64,000 nt of DNA from Roseococcus pinisoli (GCF_018413645.1 NZ_JAHCDA010000001.1:1116001-1180000), one strand, 5' to 3'. Shown: positions 23,975-34,331, counted from the first letter of the stretch. Made by a program: numbers and translations. Notes: generated from the letters alone by a model not told the origin.

Positions 23975-24862
23975 ATGGCGACCCTGAAGAGCCTGCGCCT
24001 GCGGATCAACAGCGTGAAGTCCACGCGGAAGATCACGCAGGCCATGAAGATGGTGGCCGCCGCCAAGCTCCGCCGCGCGCAGACCCAGGCCGAAGCCGCC
24101 CGCCCCTATGCGGAGCGGATGGAGCGGATGCTGGCCTCGCTCGGCGCCTCGGTCGCCGGCAGCCCCGACGCGCCGAAGCTGCTGGTCGGCACCGGCTCCG
24201 AGCAGGTTCACCTGCTCGTGGTCGTCGCCGCGGATCGCGGCCTGGCGGGCGCCTTCAACACCAATGTGGGCCGCTTTGCCCGCAACCGCGTCCGCGCGCT
24301 TGAGGCCGAGGGCAAGACCGTCAAGCTTCTGACGGTCGGCCGCAAGGCGTCGAGCTACCTGAAGCGGGAACTGGCGAGCCGCGTGATCGGCGAGATCAGC
24401 TTCGCCGGCAAGAAGATGGTGAGCTTCGAGGACGCGGCCGAGATCGCCGAGCGCGTGACGCTGATGCTCGAGGACGAGGCCTTCGACGTCTGCACGCTGG
24501 TGTACAACCGCTTCAAGAACGTCATCAGCCAGACCCCGGTCGAGCAGCAGCTCATCCCGGCGCCGATGCCGGAAGTGGTCGTGGCCGCGCCGAGCGAGGG
24601 CGCCCCGGCGCTCTACGAGTTCGAGCCGACCGAGGAGGAGATCCTCGCGAAGCTTCTGCCGCAGAACCTGGCGATCCAGGTCTACCGCGCGCTGCTGGAA
24701 TCGGCCGCCGGCTTCTACGGAAGCCAGATGACGGCGATGGACAATGCCACGCGCAACGCGGGCGAGATGATCAACAAGCTGACGCTGAACTACAACCGTA
24801 CGCGCCAGGCCAACATCACCCGCGAGCTGATCGAGATCATCTCGGGTGCCGAAGCCCTTTAA
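23975..24862 (+). CDS. atpG: F1F0 ATP synthase subunit gamma
   Basis: This 295-aa central rotor subunit has the N-terminal coiled-coil helix [20 protein letters not shown] and the C-terminal helix with the family signature, [20 protein letters not shown], then [20 protein letters not shown]. The Rossmann-like middle part contains [23 protein letters not shown] precedes the start. It lies 33 nt after atpA and 27 nt before atpD. Confidence 0.97.
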   Translation: MATLKSLRLRINSVKSTRKITQAMKMVAAAKLRRAQTQAEAARPYAERMERMLASLGASVAGSPDAPKLLVGTGSEQVHLLVVVAADRGLAGAFNTNVGRFARNRVRALEAEGKTVKLLTVGRKASSYLKRELASRVIGEISFAGKKMVSFEDAAEIAERVTLMLEDEAFDVCTLVYNRFKNVISQTPVEQQLIPAPMPEVVVAAPSEGAPALYEFEPTEEEILAKLLPQNLAIQVYRALLESAAGFYGSQMTAMDNATRNAGEMINKLTLNYNRTRQANITRELIEIISGAEAL

Positions 24863-26317
<1,455 letters not shown>

Positions 26318-26340
26318 TCTTAAGCCCTCAGACGCCGGGC

Positions 26341-26428
26341 GGCCGCGTTCGCGGCCTTGGCTTCGCCGCGCCACTGGCGCGCTGAGCTGGACGGTGGAGT
26401 GGGCGGCGCCGGCCGCGGTCGCGGCCGG
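26341..26428 (+). other. Three consecutive hairpins between atpD and atpC
   Basis: Stems: GGCCGCG/CGCGGCC (26341-26356), CGCGCC/GGCGCG (26367-26381) and CCGGCCGCG/CGCGGCCGG (26409-26428), all perfect, with 2- to 3-nt gaps between arms. There is no U-run after any of them. They could act as an attenuator or mRNA-processing element that lowers atpC output; this is inference. Confidence 0.5.
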
Positions 26429-26490
26429 ATCGATGTGAAGTCGGCGCCAGGACGGTGGTTCTGGCGCTGGTTTGGTGACGGGGAATTCGC

Positions 26491-26901
26491 ATGGCCACCT
26501 TCCAACTCGAACTGGTCTCGCCGGAAAAGCTGCTCCTCTCCCGTCAGGTGGAGATGGTCGTCATCCCCGCCGCCGAGGGCGAGATGGGCGTGCTGCCCGG
26601 GCATGCGCCGATGATCGTGGCGCTGCGCGGCGGCGTCATCCGCGTCGTCGAGGGTGGCCGGGATGCCGAGCGGCTCTTCGTCGCGGGCGGCTTCGCCGAG
26701 GTGACGCCCGATCGCGTCACCGTCCTCGCGGACGAGGCCACGCCGGTCGCCGAGCTGTCGAAGGCCGAGGCGGAGCGCCGCATCGCCGAGGCCGAGGCCG
26801 GCTACAACGCCGCCACGATGGACACGCCGGAGCGCCGTGACGCGGCGATGGCGAAGCTGCTGGCGATGCGCGCGATGCTCGCTTCCGCCGAAGCGGCTTG
26901 A
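26491..26901 (+). CDS. atpC: F1F0 ATP synthase subunit epsilon
   Basis: This 136-aa protein has the N-terminal beta-sandwich with FQLELVSPEKLLLSRQVEMV, EGEMGVLPGHAPMIVALRGG and the FVAGGFAEVTPDRVTVLADE segment. The two C-terminal helices (KAEAERRIAEAEAGYNA; AMAKLLAMRAMLASAE) can extend to inhibit ATP hydrolysis. It follows atpD after an unusually long 173-nt spacer and probably ends the operon. Confidence 0.96.
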   Translation: MATFQLELVSPEKLLLSRQVEMVVIPAAEGEMGVLPGHAPMIVALRGGVIRVVEGGRDAERLFVAGGFAEVTPDRVTVLADEATPVAELSKAEAERRIAEAEAGYNAATMDTPERRDAAMAKLLAMRAMLASAEAA

Positions 26902-26957
26902 ATTTCCTGTCTTCATCCCGCATTTCTGAGGTTCAGGAGGGTGCGGGCTGAGCGGAA

Positions 26958-26994
26958 CCGAAGCCGTGGCCCCACAGCGGCCAACTGGCTTCGG
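26958..26994 (+). terminator. Inverted repeat after atpC
   Basis: An 8-bp stem, CCGAAGCC/GGCTTCGG, encloses an inner GGCC/GGCC pair, 57 nt after the atpC stop and 12 nt before the next gene. There is no U-run, so it is only a weak terminator candidate for the atp operon. Confidence 0.3.
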
Positions 26995-27006
26995 GTGTAG
27001 GGCGGT

Positions 27007-27858
27007 ATGAAGCACTGGACGATTGAGCAGGTGGCCTGGGACCGCTTCGACCCTTCCAAGGTCGATCCCGAGGTGGTTCCCCTCATCAAGGCCGCCGCCA
27101 TGGTCGAGCGCAACGGCGACGACTACGCGCTGTACCTCAAGAGCGTCTTCCACGACGATCCCGACTTCTCGCAGGCGGCCGACAACTGGGCCGTCGAGGA
27201 GATCCAGCACGGGGACGCGCTGGGGCGCTGGGCGAGCCTGGCCGACCCCACTTTCGAATACATGCCGTCCTTCCAGAAGTATCGGGAAGGCTACACCATC
27301 GACGTGAAGGCGGACGCCTCGGTCCGCGGCTCCCGTACCGGCGAGCTCATCGCCCGCTGCATGGTCGAGACGGGAACCTCCAGCTACTACACGGCGCTCG
27401 GCGAATCTTCCGAGGAGCCGGTGCTGAAGGAAATCTGCCGCCTGATCGCGGCCGACGAGTACCGGCACTTCAAGCTCTTCTATGACCACATGAAGCGCTA
27501 CCTGGCCCGCGAGAACCTCTCGGTCGCCAAGCGCTTGCGCGTGGCGCTGAGCCGCATCGGCGAGACCGAGGACGACGAGCTCGCCTTCGCCTTCCATTGC
27601 AGCAACGATCCCGAGGGCGTGCCCTACGAGCACAACCGCTGCTCGGCCGGCTATATGGGCCGCGCGATGGGCTACTACCGCTTCCGCCATATCGAGCGGA
27701 GCACGAGCATGATCTTCAAGTCGGTCGGGCTCGATCCGCATGGACGGATTGCCTACCTCTCCGCTCGCCTCGGCTGGCGGCTGCTCTGCTGGAAGCGCGA
27801 CAAGTTCCGTCGGATGCTGGATGCCCGGCCCGCTACGCCGCTTCGCCAAGCAGCCTGA
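27007..27858 (+). CDS. Ferritin-like diiron protein (acyl-ACP desaturase-related)
   Basis: This 283-aa protein has two ExxH iron-ligand motifs on a four-helix bundle: VEEIQHGDALGRW (residues 62-74) and ADEYRHFKLFYDH (about 156-168). Glutamates in AAMVERNGDDYALY and CMVETGTSSYYTAL complete a diiron site. This spacing is closer to the desaturase/ribonucleotide-reductase-like family than to storage ferritins. It may be an oxygenase or desaturase; the substrate is unknown. The xylanase gene follows by 2 nt, so they are likely cotranscribed despite no obvious shared role. Confidence 0.82.
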   Translation: MKHWTIEQVAWDRFDPSKVDPEVVPLIKAAAMVERNGDDYALYLKSVFHDDPDFSQAADNWAVEEIQHGDALGRWASLADPTFEYMPSFQKYREGYTIDVKADASVRGSRTGELIARCMVETGTSSYYTALGESSEEPVLKEICRLIAADEYRHFKLFYDHMKRYLARENLSVAKRLRVALSRIGETEDDELAFAFHCSNDPEGVPYEHNRCSAGYMGRAMGYYRFRHIERSTSMIFKSVGLDPHGRIAYLSARLGWRLLCWKRDKFRRMLDARPATPLRQAA

Positions 27859-27860
27859 CG

Positions 27861-28952
27861 ATGCGCCGGCGCGCAGTCCTCGGCGTCGCCGGCACGTTTC
27901 CGCTCATCGGCAGCACCGCTGCCCGGGAGCCGGGCCTGCGTGATCTGGCTCGCCCGCGTGGGCTGAGCTTCGGCACCGCGGTCCGCAGCGAGAAGCTCGC
28001 CTCCGATCCCGCCCTGGCCGAATTGGTGGCGCGCGAGGCCGACCAGATCGTGCCGGAATGGGAAGGCAAGTGGGAGGCCCTCCAGCCCGAGCGCGGCCGC
28101 TTCGATTTCGGGCCGCTGAGGGAGGTGCTCGACTTCGCCCGCGCCGGCAACCAGCGGGTGCGCGGCCATGCCCTGGTCTGGCACGAGGCGATGCCCCCCT
28201 GGCTTGCCCCTGCCTTGGCTGAGGGCCCCACCCAGGCGCGGCAGCTCCTGGAGACCCATATCGCCACCGTGCTCGGCGAGACGCGGGGCGCCATCCGCGA
28301 CTGGGACGTGGTGAACGAGCCGATCTCGGCCCCGCCGGGCGGCGATAATCCGAGCCCGACCGACGGCGACCTCCGCCCGACGCCCTGGCTGAGCGCGCTT
28401 GGCCCCGGCTATGTCGAGCTGGCGCTGCGCCTCGCGCGGCAGGCGGATCCCACGCTGCGGCTGACGCTCAACGAATTCGGCGTCTACGCCGATACGCCTT
28501 GGGCCCAGGCCAAGCGGGAGCGGCTGCTGCGGGTCGTGCGCGGCCTGCTGGACCGCAACTGCCCGCTCGATGCGATCGGCGTCCAGGGCCATCTCCAGAT
28601 GCGCGAGCCCTTCCGGGCCGAGCCCTTCGTGGAGTTCGTCGCCGCGCTGCGCGGCCTCGGCCTCGCGGTGCTGATCACCGAGATGGACGTGCGGGAGCCC
28701 GACGTGCTGGCTTCCGGCATCGAGGCGCGCGATGCCGCCGTCGCGGAATATGCCGGCGCCTTCCTCGACGCGGCGCGGGAGGGCGGCGCGCGCACCTTCC
28801 TCGTCTGGGGCCTCACCGACCGGGATTCCTGGCTGCGGGTCGAGCCGGGCGTGGCGCGGGGCGATGGGGAGGCCACGCGCGGCCACCCCTACGATGCCGA
28901 GCTGCGGCCCAAGGCGCTGCGGGCGCGGCTGGCGCGCTTCCTCTCCGCCTGA
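27861..28952 (+). CDS. Secreted GH10 endo-1,4-beta-xylanase
   Basis: This 363-aa protein has a Tat-like leader (MRRRAVLGVAGTFPLIGSTA), then one GH10 barrel. It contains the substrate segment RGHALVWHEAMPPW (101-114), the acid/base E153 in DWDVVNEPIS, LTLNEFGVYAD, IGVQGHLQM and the nucleophile E274 in VLITEMDVREP. The end, TFLVWGLTDRDSWL, is typical. It hydrolyses xylan or related beta-1,4 glycans outside the cytoplasm. There is no carbohydrate-binding module, so it may act on soluble oligomers. Confidence 0.92.
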   Translation: MRRRAVLGVAGTFPLIGSTAAREPGLRDLARPRGLSFGTAVRSEKLASDPALAELVAREADQIVPEWEGKWEALQPERGRFDFGPLREVLDFARAGNQRVRGHALVWHEAMPPWLAPALAEGPTQARQLLETHIATVLGETRGAIRDWDVVNEPISAPPGGDNPSPTDGDLRPTPWLSALGPGYVELALRLARQADPTLRLTLNEFGVYADTPWAQAKRERLLRVVRGLLDRNCPLDAIGVQGHLQMREPFRAEPFVEFVAALRGLGLAVLITEMDVREPDVLASGIEARDAAVAEYAGAFLDAAREGGARTFLVWGLTDRDSWLRVEPGVARGDGEATRGHPYDAELRPKALRARLARFLSA

Positions 28953-29046
28953 CGCGCACGGCATGGGGGAAGGGAGGCTTCCTATTTCCCCAACGCGCAG
29001 TTCCGCTATCCTCGCGGCAACGTCCAGGATCGCAGGAGCTCCAGAA

Positions 29047-30033
29047 ATGACCAGCATCACCCGCAGGGCCGCGCTTGCGCTGCCGCTCGCCGTCCCGGCC
29101 CTCATTTCCGCCCGCGCGGAAAGCTGGCGCCCGACGCAGCAGGTGCGGATCATCTGCCCGGCGGCGGCCGGCGGCACGGCCGACATGATGGCGCGGCTGC
29201 TGGGCCATCACCTCACCTCGGCCTGGGGCCAGCCGGCGGTGGTCGAGAATCGCGGCGGCGCCGGCGGCATCATCGGCACGCAGGAATTCCTCCGCCAGCC
29301 GGCCGATGGGCACACCATCCTCTCGGGCAATATCGGCCCGCAGGCGATCGGCTATTCGCTCTACCGCAACTACCCCTTCACGCCGGACATGCTGATCCCC
29401 GTGGCCGGCAGCGTGCGCGGGCCGAACGTGCTGGTCGTCCACCCTTCCGTGCCCGCGAACAACGTGCCGGAGCTGGTGGCGCATCTGAAGGCCAATCCGG
29501 GCAAGCTCTCCTATGGCTCGCCTGGCATCGGGCAGAGCGGCCATCTCACCTCGGTCTGGTTTAGCCAGCTCACGGGGACGGAGGGCATCCACGTCCCCTT
29601 CCGCGGCGCGGGCCCGGCGGCGATCGAGCTGGTCGCCGGCAATATCCAGTACATGTGGGACAACCTCTCGAGCGGCATTGAGCAGATCCGCGGCGGGCGC
29701 GTCCGCGCGCTGGCGGTCTCCTCGGCGGAGCGCAACCCGCAGCTGCCGGACGTGCCGGCCCTGCGCGAGACCATGCCGCAACTGGCCGATTTCGAGGTGA
29801 ACACCTGGTTCGGCAAGTTCTATCGCGCCGGCACGCCGGCGGCTGCCGTGCAGTCGCTGAACGAGCAGATGCGGGTGCTCTCCGAATCTGAGGCCTTCAA
29901 GGCGCGCGTGGCGCAGATCGGCAGCGTTTCCCTCTGGGGCACGCCCGAGCAGTTCACGACCTTCGTGAACAGCGAGATCGCGAAGTGGCGCGGCGTCATC
30001 CGCCAGGAAGGCCTGCAGATGGATGTGTCCTGA
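29047..30033 (+). CDS. Bug/TctC-family periplasmic solute receptor (copy 1 of a tandem pair)
   Basis: This 328-aa protein has the leader MTSITRRAALALPLAVPALI with ARA before a likely cleavage site. The mature Bug fold has the hallmark loops: VRIICPAAAGGTADMMARLL, VVENRGGAGGIIGTQEFLRQ and YGSPGIGQSGHLTSVWFSQL, then VPFRGAGPAAIELVAGNIQY. These proteins bind carboxylates for tripartite tricarboxylate transporters or for sensing. No TctA or TctB gene is in the window. It is followed 49 nt later by a clear paralogue of the same length. Confidence 0.92.
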   Translation: MTSITRRAALALPLAVPALISARAESWRPTQQVRIICPAAAGGTADMMARLLGHHLTSAWGQPAVVENRGGAGGIIGTQEFLRQPADGHTILSGNIGPQAIGYSLYRNYPFTPDMLIPVAGSVRGPNVLVVHPSVPANNVPELVAHLKANPGKLSYGSPGIGQSGHLTSVWFSQLTGTEGIHVPFRGAGPAAIELVAGNIQYMWDNLSSGIEQIRGGRVRALAVSSAERNPQLPDVPALRETMPQLADFEVNTWFGKFYRAGTPAAAVQSLNEQMRVLSESEAFKARVAQIGSVSLWGTPEQFTTFVNSEIAKWRGVIRQEGLQMDVS

Positions 30034-30082
30034 TCCACGGGGATGAGGCACGCTCCCGGCCATAAAAGCAGGGAGCGAGACC

Positions 30083-31069
30083 ATGAACCACCCGTCCCGC
30101 AGGGCCGCTTTGGCCCTGCCTTTCGGCGCGATACCTCTTCACGCGGCGCGGGCCCAGGACTGGAAGCCGGACCAGCCCGTCCGGCTGCTGGTGGCCGCCG
30201 CGCCGGGCGGCACGACCGACATCATGGCGCGGCTCCTGGCGCCGCGGCTGCAATCGCGCTGGGGCGTCTCGGTCGTCGCGGAGAATCGCGCGGGCGCGGG
30301 CGGCACCATCTGCACGCTGGAGATGGTGCGATCCCGCCCTGATGGCGCGACCATCATGTCGGGCAATATCGGCCCGCAGGCGATCGCCTATTCGCTGATG
30401 CGCAACCTGCCCTACCGGCCCGAGCAGGTGCTGCCCATCGCCGGCACGATCACGGGCCCCAATGTGCTGGTGGTGAACAACGACGTCCCCGCCCGCAGCG
30501 TGGCGGAACTCGCCGCTCTCCTTCGTGCCCAGCCCGGCCGGATCAGCTACGGCTCGACGGGCGTGGGCCAGTCCACCCATCTCTCGCCCGTGCTGATGCT
30601 GCAGATGCTGAATGCCGAGGCCATCCACGTTCCCTTCCGCGGTTCCGGCCCGGCCCAGGTGGATCTGCTGGCCGGCAATGTGAACTTCCTGATCGACAAC
30701 CTGACCGGCGTCATCGAGCACATCCGGGGCGGCCGGGTGCGGGCGCTGGCAGTCACGAGCCGGGAGCGCAGTTCCCAGCTGCCCGACGTCCCGGCGATGC
30801 GCGAGACCATGCCCGAACTCACGAATTACGACGTGAGCACCTGGTTCGGCATCTTCGGCCCGGCCGGCATGCCGCCGGCCATGGTGCGGGGCATCAATGC
30901 CGAGGTGAACGCCTGGCTCGACCTGCCGGAGACGCAGCGCCGCTTCGCCGAGCTCGGCGGCGTGCCGCTGAAGCTGGGCCCCGAGGCCTTCGCCGATTTC
31001 GTCGCGGCGGAGACGCGCAAATGGGCGGAGGTCGTGACGCGCGAGGGCCTCCAGGCCGACGCCGGCTGA
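30083..31069 (+). CDS. Bug/TctC-family periplasmic solute receptor (copy 2)
   Basis: This 328-aa protein has the leader MNHPSRRAALALPFGAIPLH with ARA following. It has the same loop set as its neighbour (VRLLVAAAPGGTTDIMARLL; NRAGAGGTICTLEMVR; YGSTGVGQSTHLSPVLMLQM; VPFRGSGPAQVDLLAGNVNF) and shares long identical stretches with it, for example SGNIGPQAI. I judge the two a tandem duplication, roughly half identical by eye. The ligand is likely a small organic acid; it is unassigned. Confidence 0.92.
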   Translation: MNHPSRRAALALPFGAIPLHAARAQDWKPDQPVRLLVAAAPGGTTDIMARLLAPRLQSRWGVSVVAENRAGAGGTICTLEMVRSRPDGATIMSGNIGPQAIAYSLMRNLPYRPEQVLPIAGTITGPNVLVVNNDVPARSVAELAALLRAQPGRISYGSTGVGQSTHLSPVLMLQMLNAEAIHVPFRGSGPAQVDLLAGNVNFLIDNLTGVIEHIRGGRVRALAVTSRERSSQLPDVPAMRETMPELTNYDVSTWFGIFGPAGMPPAMVRGINAEVNAWLDLPETQRRFAELGGVPLKLGPEAFADFVAAETRKWAEVVTREGLQADAG

Positions 31070-31077
31070 GGCGTTTC

Positions 31078-31105
31078 CGGGCGGGCCCAGGGCCCGCCCG
31101 TCTTC
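31078..31105 (+). terminator. Intrinsic terminator after the tandem Bug genes
   Basis: CGGGCGGGCCC and GGGCCCGCCCG (31078-31088, 31090-31100) form a tight perfect hairpin followed by TCTTCTC, 9 nt after the stop. It lies between convergent genes. Confidence 0.65.
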
Positions 31106-32005
31106 TCAGGCCTTCACGTCCATCGCCTGGCGCAGCCCGTCGCTCAGCAGGTTGAAGCAGATGGACGTCACGAAGATGCAGACGCCCGGTAGCACCGCGA
31201 CCCAGGGCTGCGAATAGATGGCCGTGCGCAGCGTGTTCAGCATCAGCCCCCATTCCGCATCCGGCGGCCGCGTGCCGAGCCCGAGGAAGCTCAGCCCCGA
31301 GGCGAGGATCATGCACACGCTGATCAGCGAGGTCGCGTAGACGAAGATCGGCCCCAGCACGTTGCCCAGCACATGCACGCGCACGACGGTGAAGGCCGAG
31401 GCGCCCGAGGCGCGCGCCGCATCCACGAAATCGAGGTTGCGCACGCCGGTGGTGACCGTCTCCGCCACGCGGATGATCGGCGGCACGAAGACCAGCGTGA
31501 GCGAGAGGATGGCATTTGTGATGCCCGCCCCCAGCGCGCCCGAGATCGCGACCGCCAGCAGCACGGAGGGGAAGGCGTAGAAGACGTCCGTCGTGCGCAT
31601 GATCAGCATGTTCAGGCGCCCGCCCGCATAGCCGGCCAGCACGCCGAGCGTGCCGCCCACTACGAAGGCCAGCGCCACCGGCACGATGCCCATGAACCAG
31701 GAGAGGCGGCCGCCATAGATCAACCGTGTCACCATGTCGCGCCCCAGCTCGTCGGTGCCGAGGGGATAGCCGGGCGTGCCCATGGGGCGCAGCCGGCGCA
31801 TCATGCTGCCCTGCGTCGGGTCATAGGGGGCGATCCAGGGCGCCAGCAGGATGACGGCGAGCATGACCAGCAGCACGGCGGCGCAGCCGATCGCCATGGG
31901 ATCGCGCCGCAGGCGCTTCCAGACGCCGGCCCAGTAGCCCCGGGAGACGGCGGCGGCCTGCGCGGCCTGGACAGCCAGCTCGGCCTTGGCAGCGGTGGCG
32001 CTCAT
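31106..32005 (-). CDS. Peptide/opine-type ABC transporter permease (DppC-like)
   Basis: This 299-aa inner-membrane permease has a charged N-terminus, TM1 (AIGCAAVLLVMLAVILLAPW), then the OppC/DppC marker segment APYDPTQGSMMRRLRPMGTP and YPLGTDELGRDMVTRLIYGG. The EAA loop that docks the ATPase is DAARASGASAFTVVRVHVLG. It would pair with the DppB-like permease encoded 49 nt upstream. Neither the two ATPases nor a binding protein lies next to them, unlike normal dpp/opp operons. Confidence 0.92.
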   Translation of the reverse strand: MSATAAKAELAVQAAQAAAVSRGYWAGVWKRLRRDPMAIGCAAVLLVMLAVILLAPWIAPYDPTQGSMMRRLRPMGTPGYPLGTDELGRDMVTRLIYGGRLSWFMGIVPVALAFVVGGTLGVLAGYAGGRLNMLIMRTTDVFYAFPSVLLAVAISGALGAGITNAILSLTLVFVPPIIRVAETVTTGVRNLDFVDAARASGASAFTVVRVHVLGNVLGPIFVYATSLISVCMILASGLSFLGLGTRPPDAEWGLMLNTLRTAIYSQPWVAVLPGVCIFVTSICFNLLSDGLRQAMDVKA

Positions 32006-32054
32006 GGGTGCTTGATCCCTCGCGTCAGGGGGGCGGCCGGAGGAGAGTTGCCGG

Positions 32055-33008
32055 TCATGCGCGCTTGATCCGCGGATCGAGCGTGGTCTGGATCAGGTCC
32101 ACCAGCAGGTTCAGCGCCACGAAGAACAGCGCCAGCACCAGGATCGTCCCCTGCAGCACCGGCAGGTCGCGCTGGAAGATGGCGCTGTTCAGCAGCAGCC
32201 CCGTCCCCGGCCAGGAGAACACCGTCTCCACCAGGATCGAGCCGCCCATCAGGTAGCCCAGCTGCAGCCCGATCACCGACAGCGCGTTCGGTGCCGCGTT
32301 CTTCACGACGTGCAGGAAGATGTTCCACGAGGTCAGCCCCTTGCCGCGGAGCGCCGTCACGAATTCCTGGTTCATGATCTCGGCCACGATGCCGCGCACC
32401 GTCCGCGTCACGATACCCATCGGGATCACCGAGAGCGTCACCGCCGGCAGGATGAGGAACTGGAAGTGCTCCCAGGTCCAGGCCCAGTCCGAGCTGCCGC
32501 CTGGGCCCGCGCCCATCGCCGGCAGCCAGTTCAGCTGCACCGAGAAGATCACGACCAGCACCATGCCGAGCCAGTAATGCGGCACCGAGACGCCGGCCAC
32601 GGCCACCGTCACCGCCGCGCGGTCCAGCAGGCTGCCCCGGAAGGTGCCCGCGAGCCCGCCAAGGACGCAGCCCAGCACGAAGCCCAGCAGCGAGGCCGCC
32701 ACCGCCAGCCGCAGCGTATTGCCGATGGCGGAATGGAGATCGTCCCAGACCGGCCGCCCCGTCGCCAGCGAGCGGCCGAGATCCCCCTGCACGACCTTCG
32801 AGAGCCAGATGCCGAACTGCACGGGCAAGGGCTTGTCGAGCCCGTATTCGCGGCGGACCTGCTCCACCAGATCGGCCGGCGCGTCGGGCGGGACGATGGC
32901 GTTGATCGGCTCGCCGGGCGCGATCTGCACCAGCATGAAGCACACGAACCCCACCGCCAGCGCGATCGGCACCGAGTAGAGCAGGCGGCGCAACAGATAA
33001 AAGAACAT
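32055..33008 (-). CDS. Peptide/opine-type ABC transporter permease (DppB-like)
   Basis: This 317-aa protein has a DppB-type N-terminus (MFFYLLRRLLYSVPIALAVG, then LVQIAPGEPINAIVPPDAPA), the segment RREYGLDKPLPVQFGIWLSK, the EAA loop FVTALRGKGLTSWNIFLHVV and the C-terminal VETVFSWPGTGLLLNSAIFQ signature. GGGGAGA lies 8 nt before the ATG. The two permease genes form an operon. ATPase and receptor subunits must come from elsewhere, or the system is incomplete. Confidence 0.93.
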   Translation of the reverse strand: MFFYLLRRLLYSVPIALAVGFVCFMLVQIAPGEPINAIVPPDAPADLVEQVRREYGLDKPLPVQFGIWLSKVVQGDLGRSLATGRPVWDDLHSAIGNTLRLAVAASLLGFVLGCVLGGLAGTFRGSLLDRAAVTVAVAGVSVPHYWLGMVLVVIFSVQLNWLPAMGAGPGGSSDWAWTWEHFQFLILPAVTLSVIPMGIVTRTVRGIVAEIMNQEFVTALRGKGLTSWNIFLHVVKNAAPNALSVIGLQLGYLMGGSILVETVFSWPGTGLLLNSAIFQRDLPVLQGTILVLALFFVALNLLVDLIQTTLDPRIKRA

Positions 33009-33134
33009 TCTGTCAGTCTCCCCGCGCCATTAGGGCGGGGCCGGGCGCGCCGGGCAAGGCGAAGCTGAGATCGATTCGAGGCCGGCACGCTGCCGCTGCC
33101 CATGAGTGGGGCAGGGCTGCCGCTCCTGGGAGCT

Positions 33135-33180
33135 TTTCAGGGCTGTGCCCTGAAACCCGCCCGGGGCCGAAAGGCCCCGG
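33135..33180. repeat. Two-hairpin intergenic element
   Basis: Two perfect hairpins stand 5 nt apart: TTTCAGGGC/GCCCTGAAA with a TGT loop (33135-33155) and CCGGGGCC/GGCCCCGG with a GAAA tetraloop (33161-33180). CGTTTTCAG follows on the plus strand. It lies 14 nt beyond the stop of the dehydrogenase gene, so it may terminate that gene. The double-hairpin layout resembles dispersed REP-like elements; only one copy is present here, so that is an inference. Confidence 0.5.
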
Positions 33181-33194
33181 ACCCCGCTCCGTTT

Positions 33195-34202
33195 TCAGTC
33201 ACCCTCGGGAGGGATGACGTTGGTCTTGAGGCCGCGGACCAGGACGTCGCGCATCGTCTCCGCCGACTTCAGGCGGATGTCGTCCCAGGCCTCGGGGCTG
33301 TGGAAGGCGACATGCGGCATGATCACCAGCCGGCCCATCAGCCAGGGCTCCTTCGCGCGATAGGCGCGCAGCAGGTTCGGGATGGGATCGACCGGCGGCT
33401 CCACCGGCAGCACGTCCAGCCCCGCCGCCGCGATATGGCCGGAGCGCAGGCCGGCCTCCAGCGCGTCGACGTCCAGGATCGGGCCGCGCGCCGTGTTGAT
33501 CACCACTGCATTCTTGGGCAGCAGCGCCAGTTCCTTCGCGCCGACCAGGCCGCGCGTGTTGCGCGTGAGCGGGCAATGGATGGACAGCACGTCGGAGGCC
33601 GCCATCAGCGCCTCCAGGCTGTCCAGGCGCTGCACGCCGATCGCGCGGTCGGCGCCGTTGGGCAGGGCGGGATCGTAGAAGGCGACCTTGAAGCCGAGCG
33701 CCTTGGCCCGCAGCGCCGCCGCTGTGCCGATGCGCCCCAGGCCGAGCACGCCGAAGGTCTGCACGTCGAACCGGCGGACGATGGGGTTCTGGATCACGCC
33801 CCAGGCCGCCGGCGGGTCCTGCCGCTGGGCGTCGTGATGCAGCACCAGCCCGCGCCGCAGCGCGACGGTCAGCGCGATGGCGGTGTCGGCGACCTCCTGC
33901 GTGCCGTAGTCGGGCACGTTGCAGACGGCGATGCCGCGGCGCGCGCATTCGGCGCGGTCCACGCGGTCGTAGCCGACGCCCATGCGGATCACGACCTTGA
34001 GCTTCGGGAATTTTGCCAGCGCCTCGGCGGGGACGGCGAGACGGAGGGTCATGAGGCCCTCGACCTCGGCGCAGAGCTCGTCGGGGAGCTCCATGAGGGA
34101 TTTTTTGGCGCTGCCGGTGAGGATGCGGACCCCGTCGCCCATGATGCGCTGCTCGAGCGCGGTGTCAGGGTAGAGGGATTCTGGTTCTAGGACGGTGAGC
34201 AT
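33195..34202 (-). CDS. D-isomer-specific 2-hydroxyacid dehydrogenase (CtBP/PGDH-like)
   Basis: This 335-aa protein has a Rossmann motif FGVLGLGRIGTAAALRAKAL (about residues 150-169) and the catalytic triad of the family: Arg in NTARGPILDVDAL, Glu in GLDVLPVEPP and His in VIMPHVAFHSPEA. It reduces a 2-keto acid to a D-2-hydroxy acid, or the reverse, with NAD(H). The start codon is preceded by AT-rich DNA with no ribosome-binding site, and the foreign patch begins there. Its original promoter may have been replaced. Confidence 0.9.
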   Translation of the reverse strand: MLTVLEPESLYPDTALEQRIMGDGVRILTGSAKKSLMELPDELCAEVEGLMTLRLAVPAEALAKFPKLKVVIRMGVGYDRVDRAECARRGIAVCNVPDYGTQEVADTAIALTVALRRGLVLHHDAQRQDPPAAWGVIQNPIVRRFDVQTFGVLGLGRIGTAAALRAKALGFKVAFYDPALPNGADRAIGVQRLDSLEALMAASDVLSIHCPLTRNTRGLVGAKELALLPKNAVVINTARGPILDVDALEAGLRSGHIAAAGLDVLPVEPPVDPIPNLLRAYRAKEPWLMGRLVIMPHVAFHSPEAWDDIRLKSAETMRDVLVRGLKTNVIPPEGD

Positions 34203-34331
34203 CCAATTAGGCTACGCGATAAGGATCTTGCATGCCATGCAGATGGCGCGATTTAATTAGTGGGTTAGGTAGACCTTCACCTCACGATCCAGCTTCAATG
34301 TCCAAATTGGCATCAGTTAAGGATAAAAACA

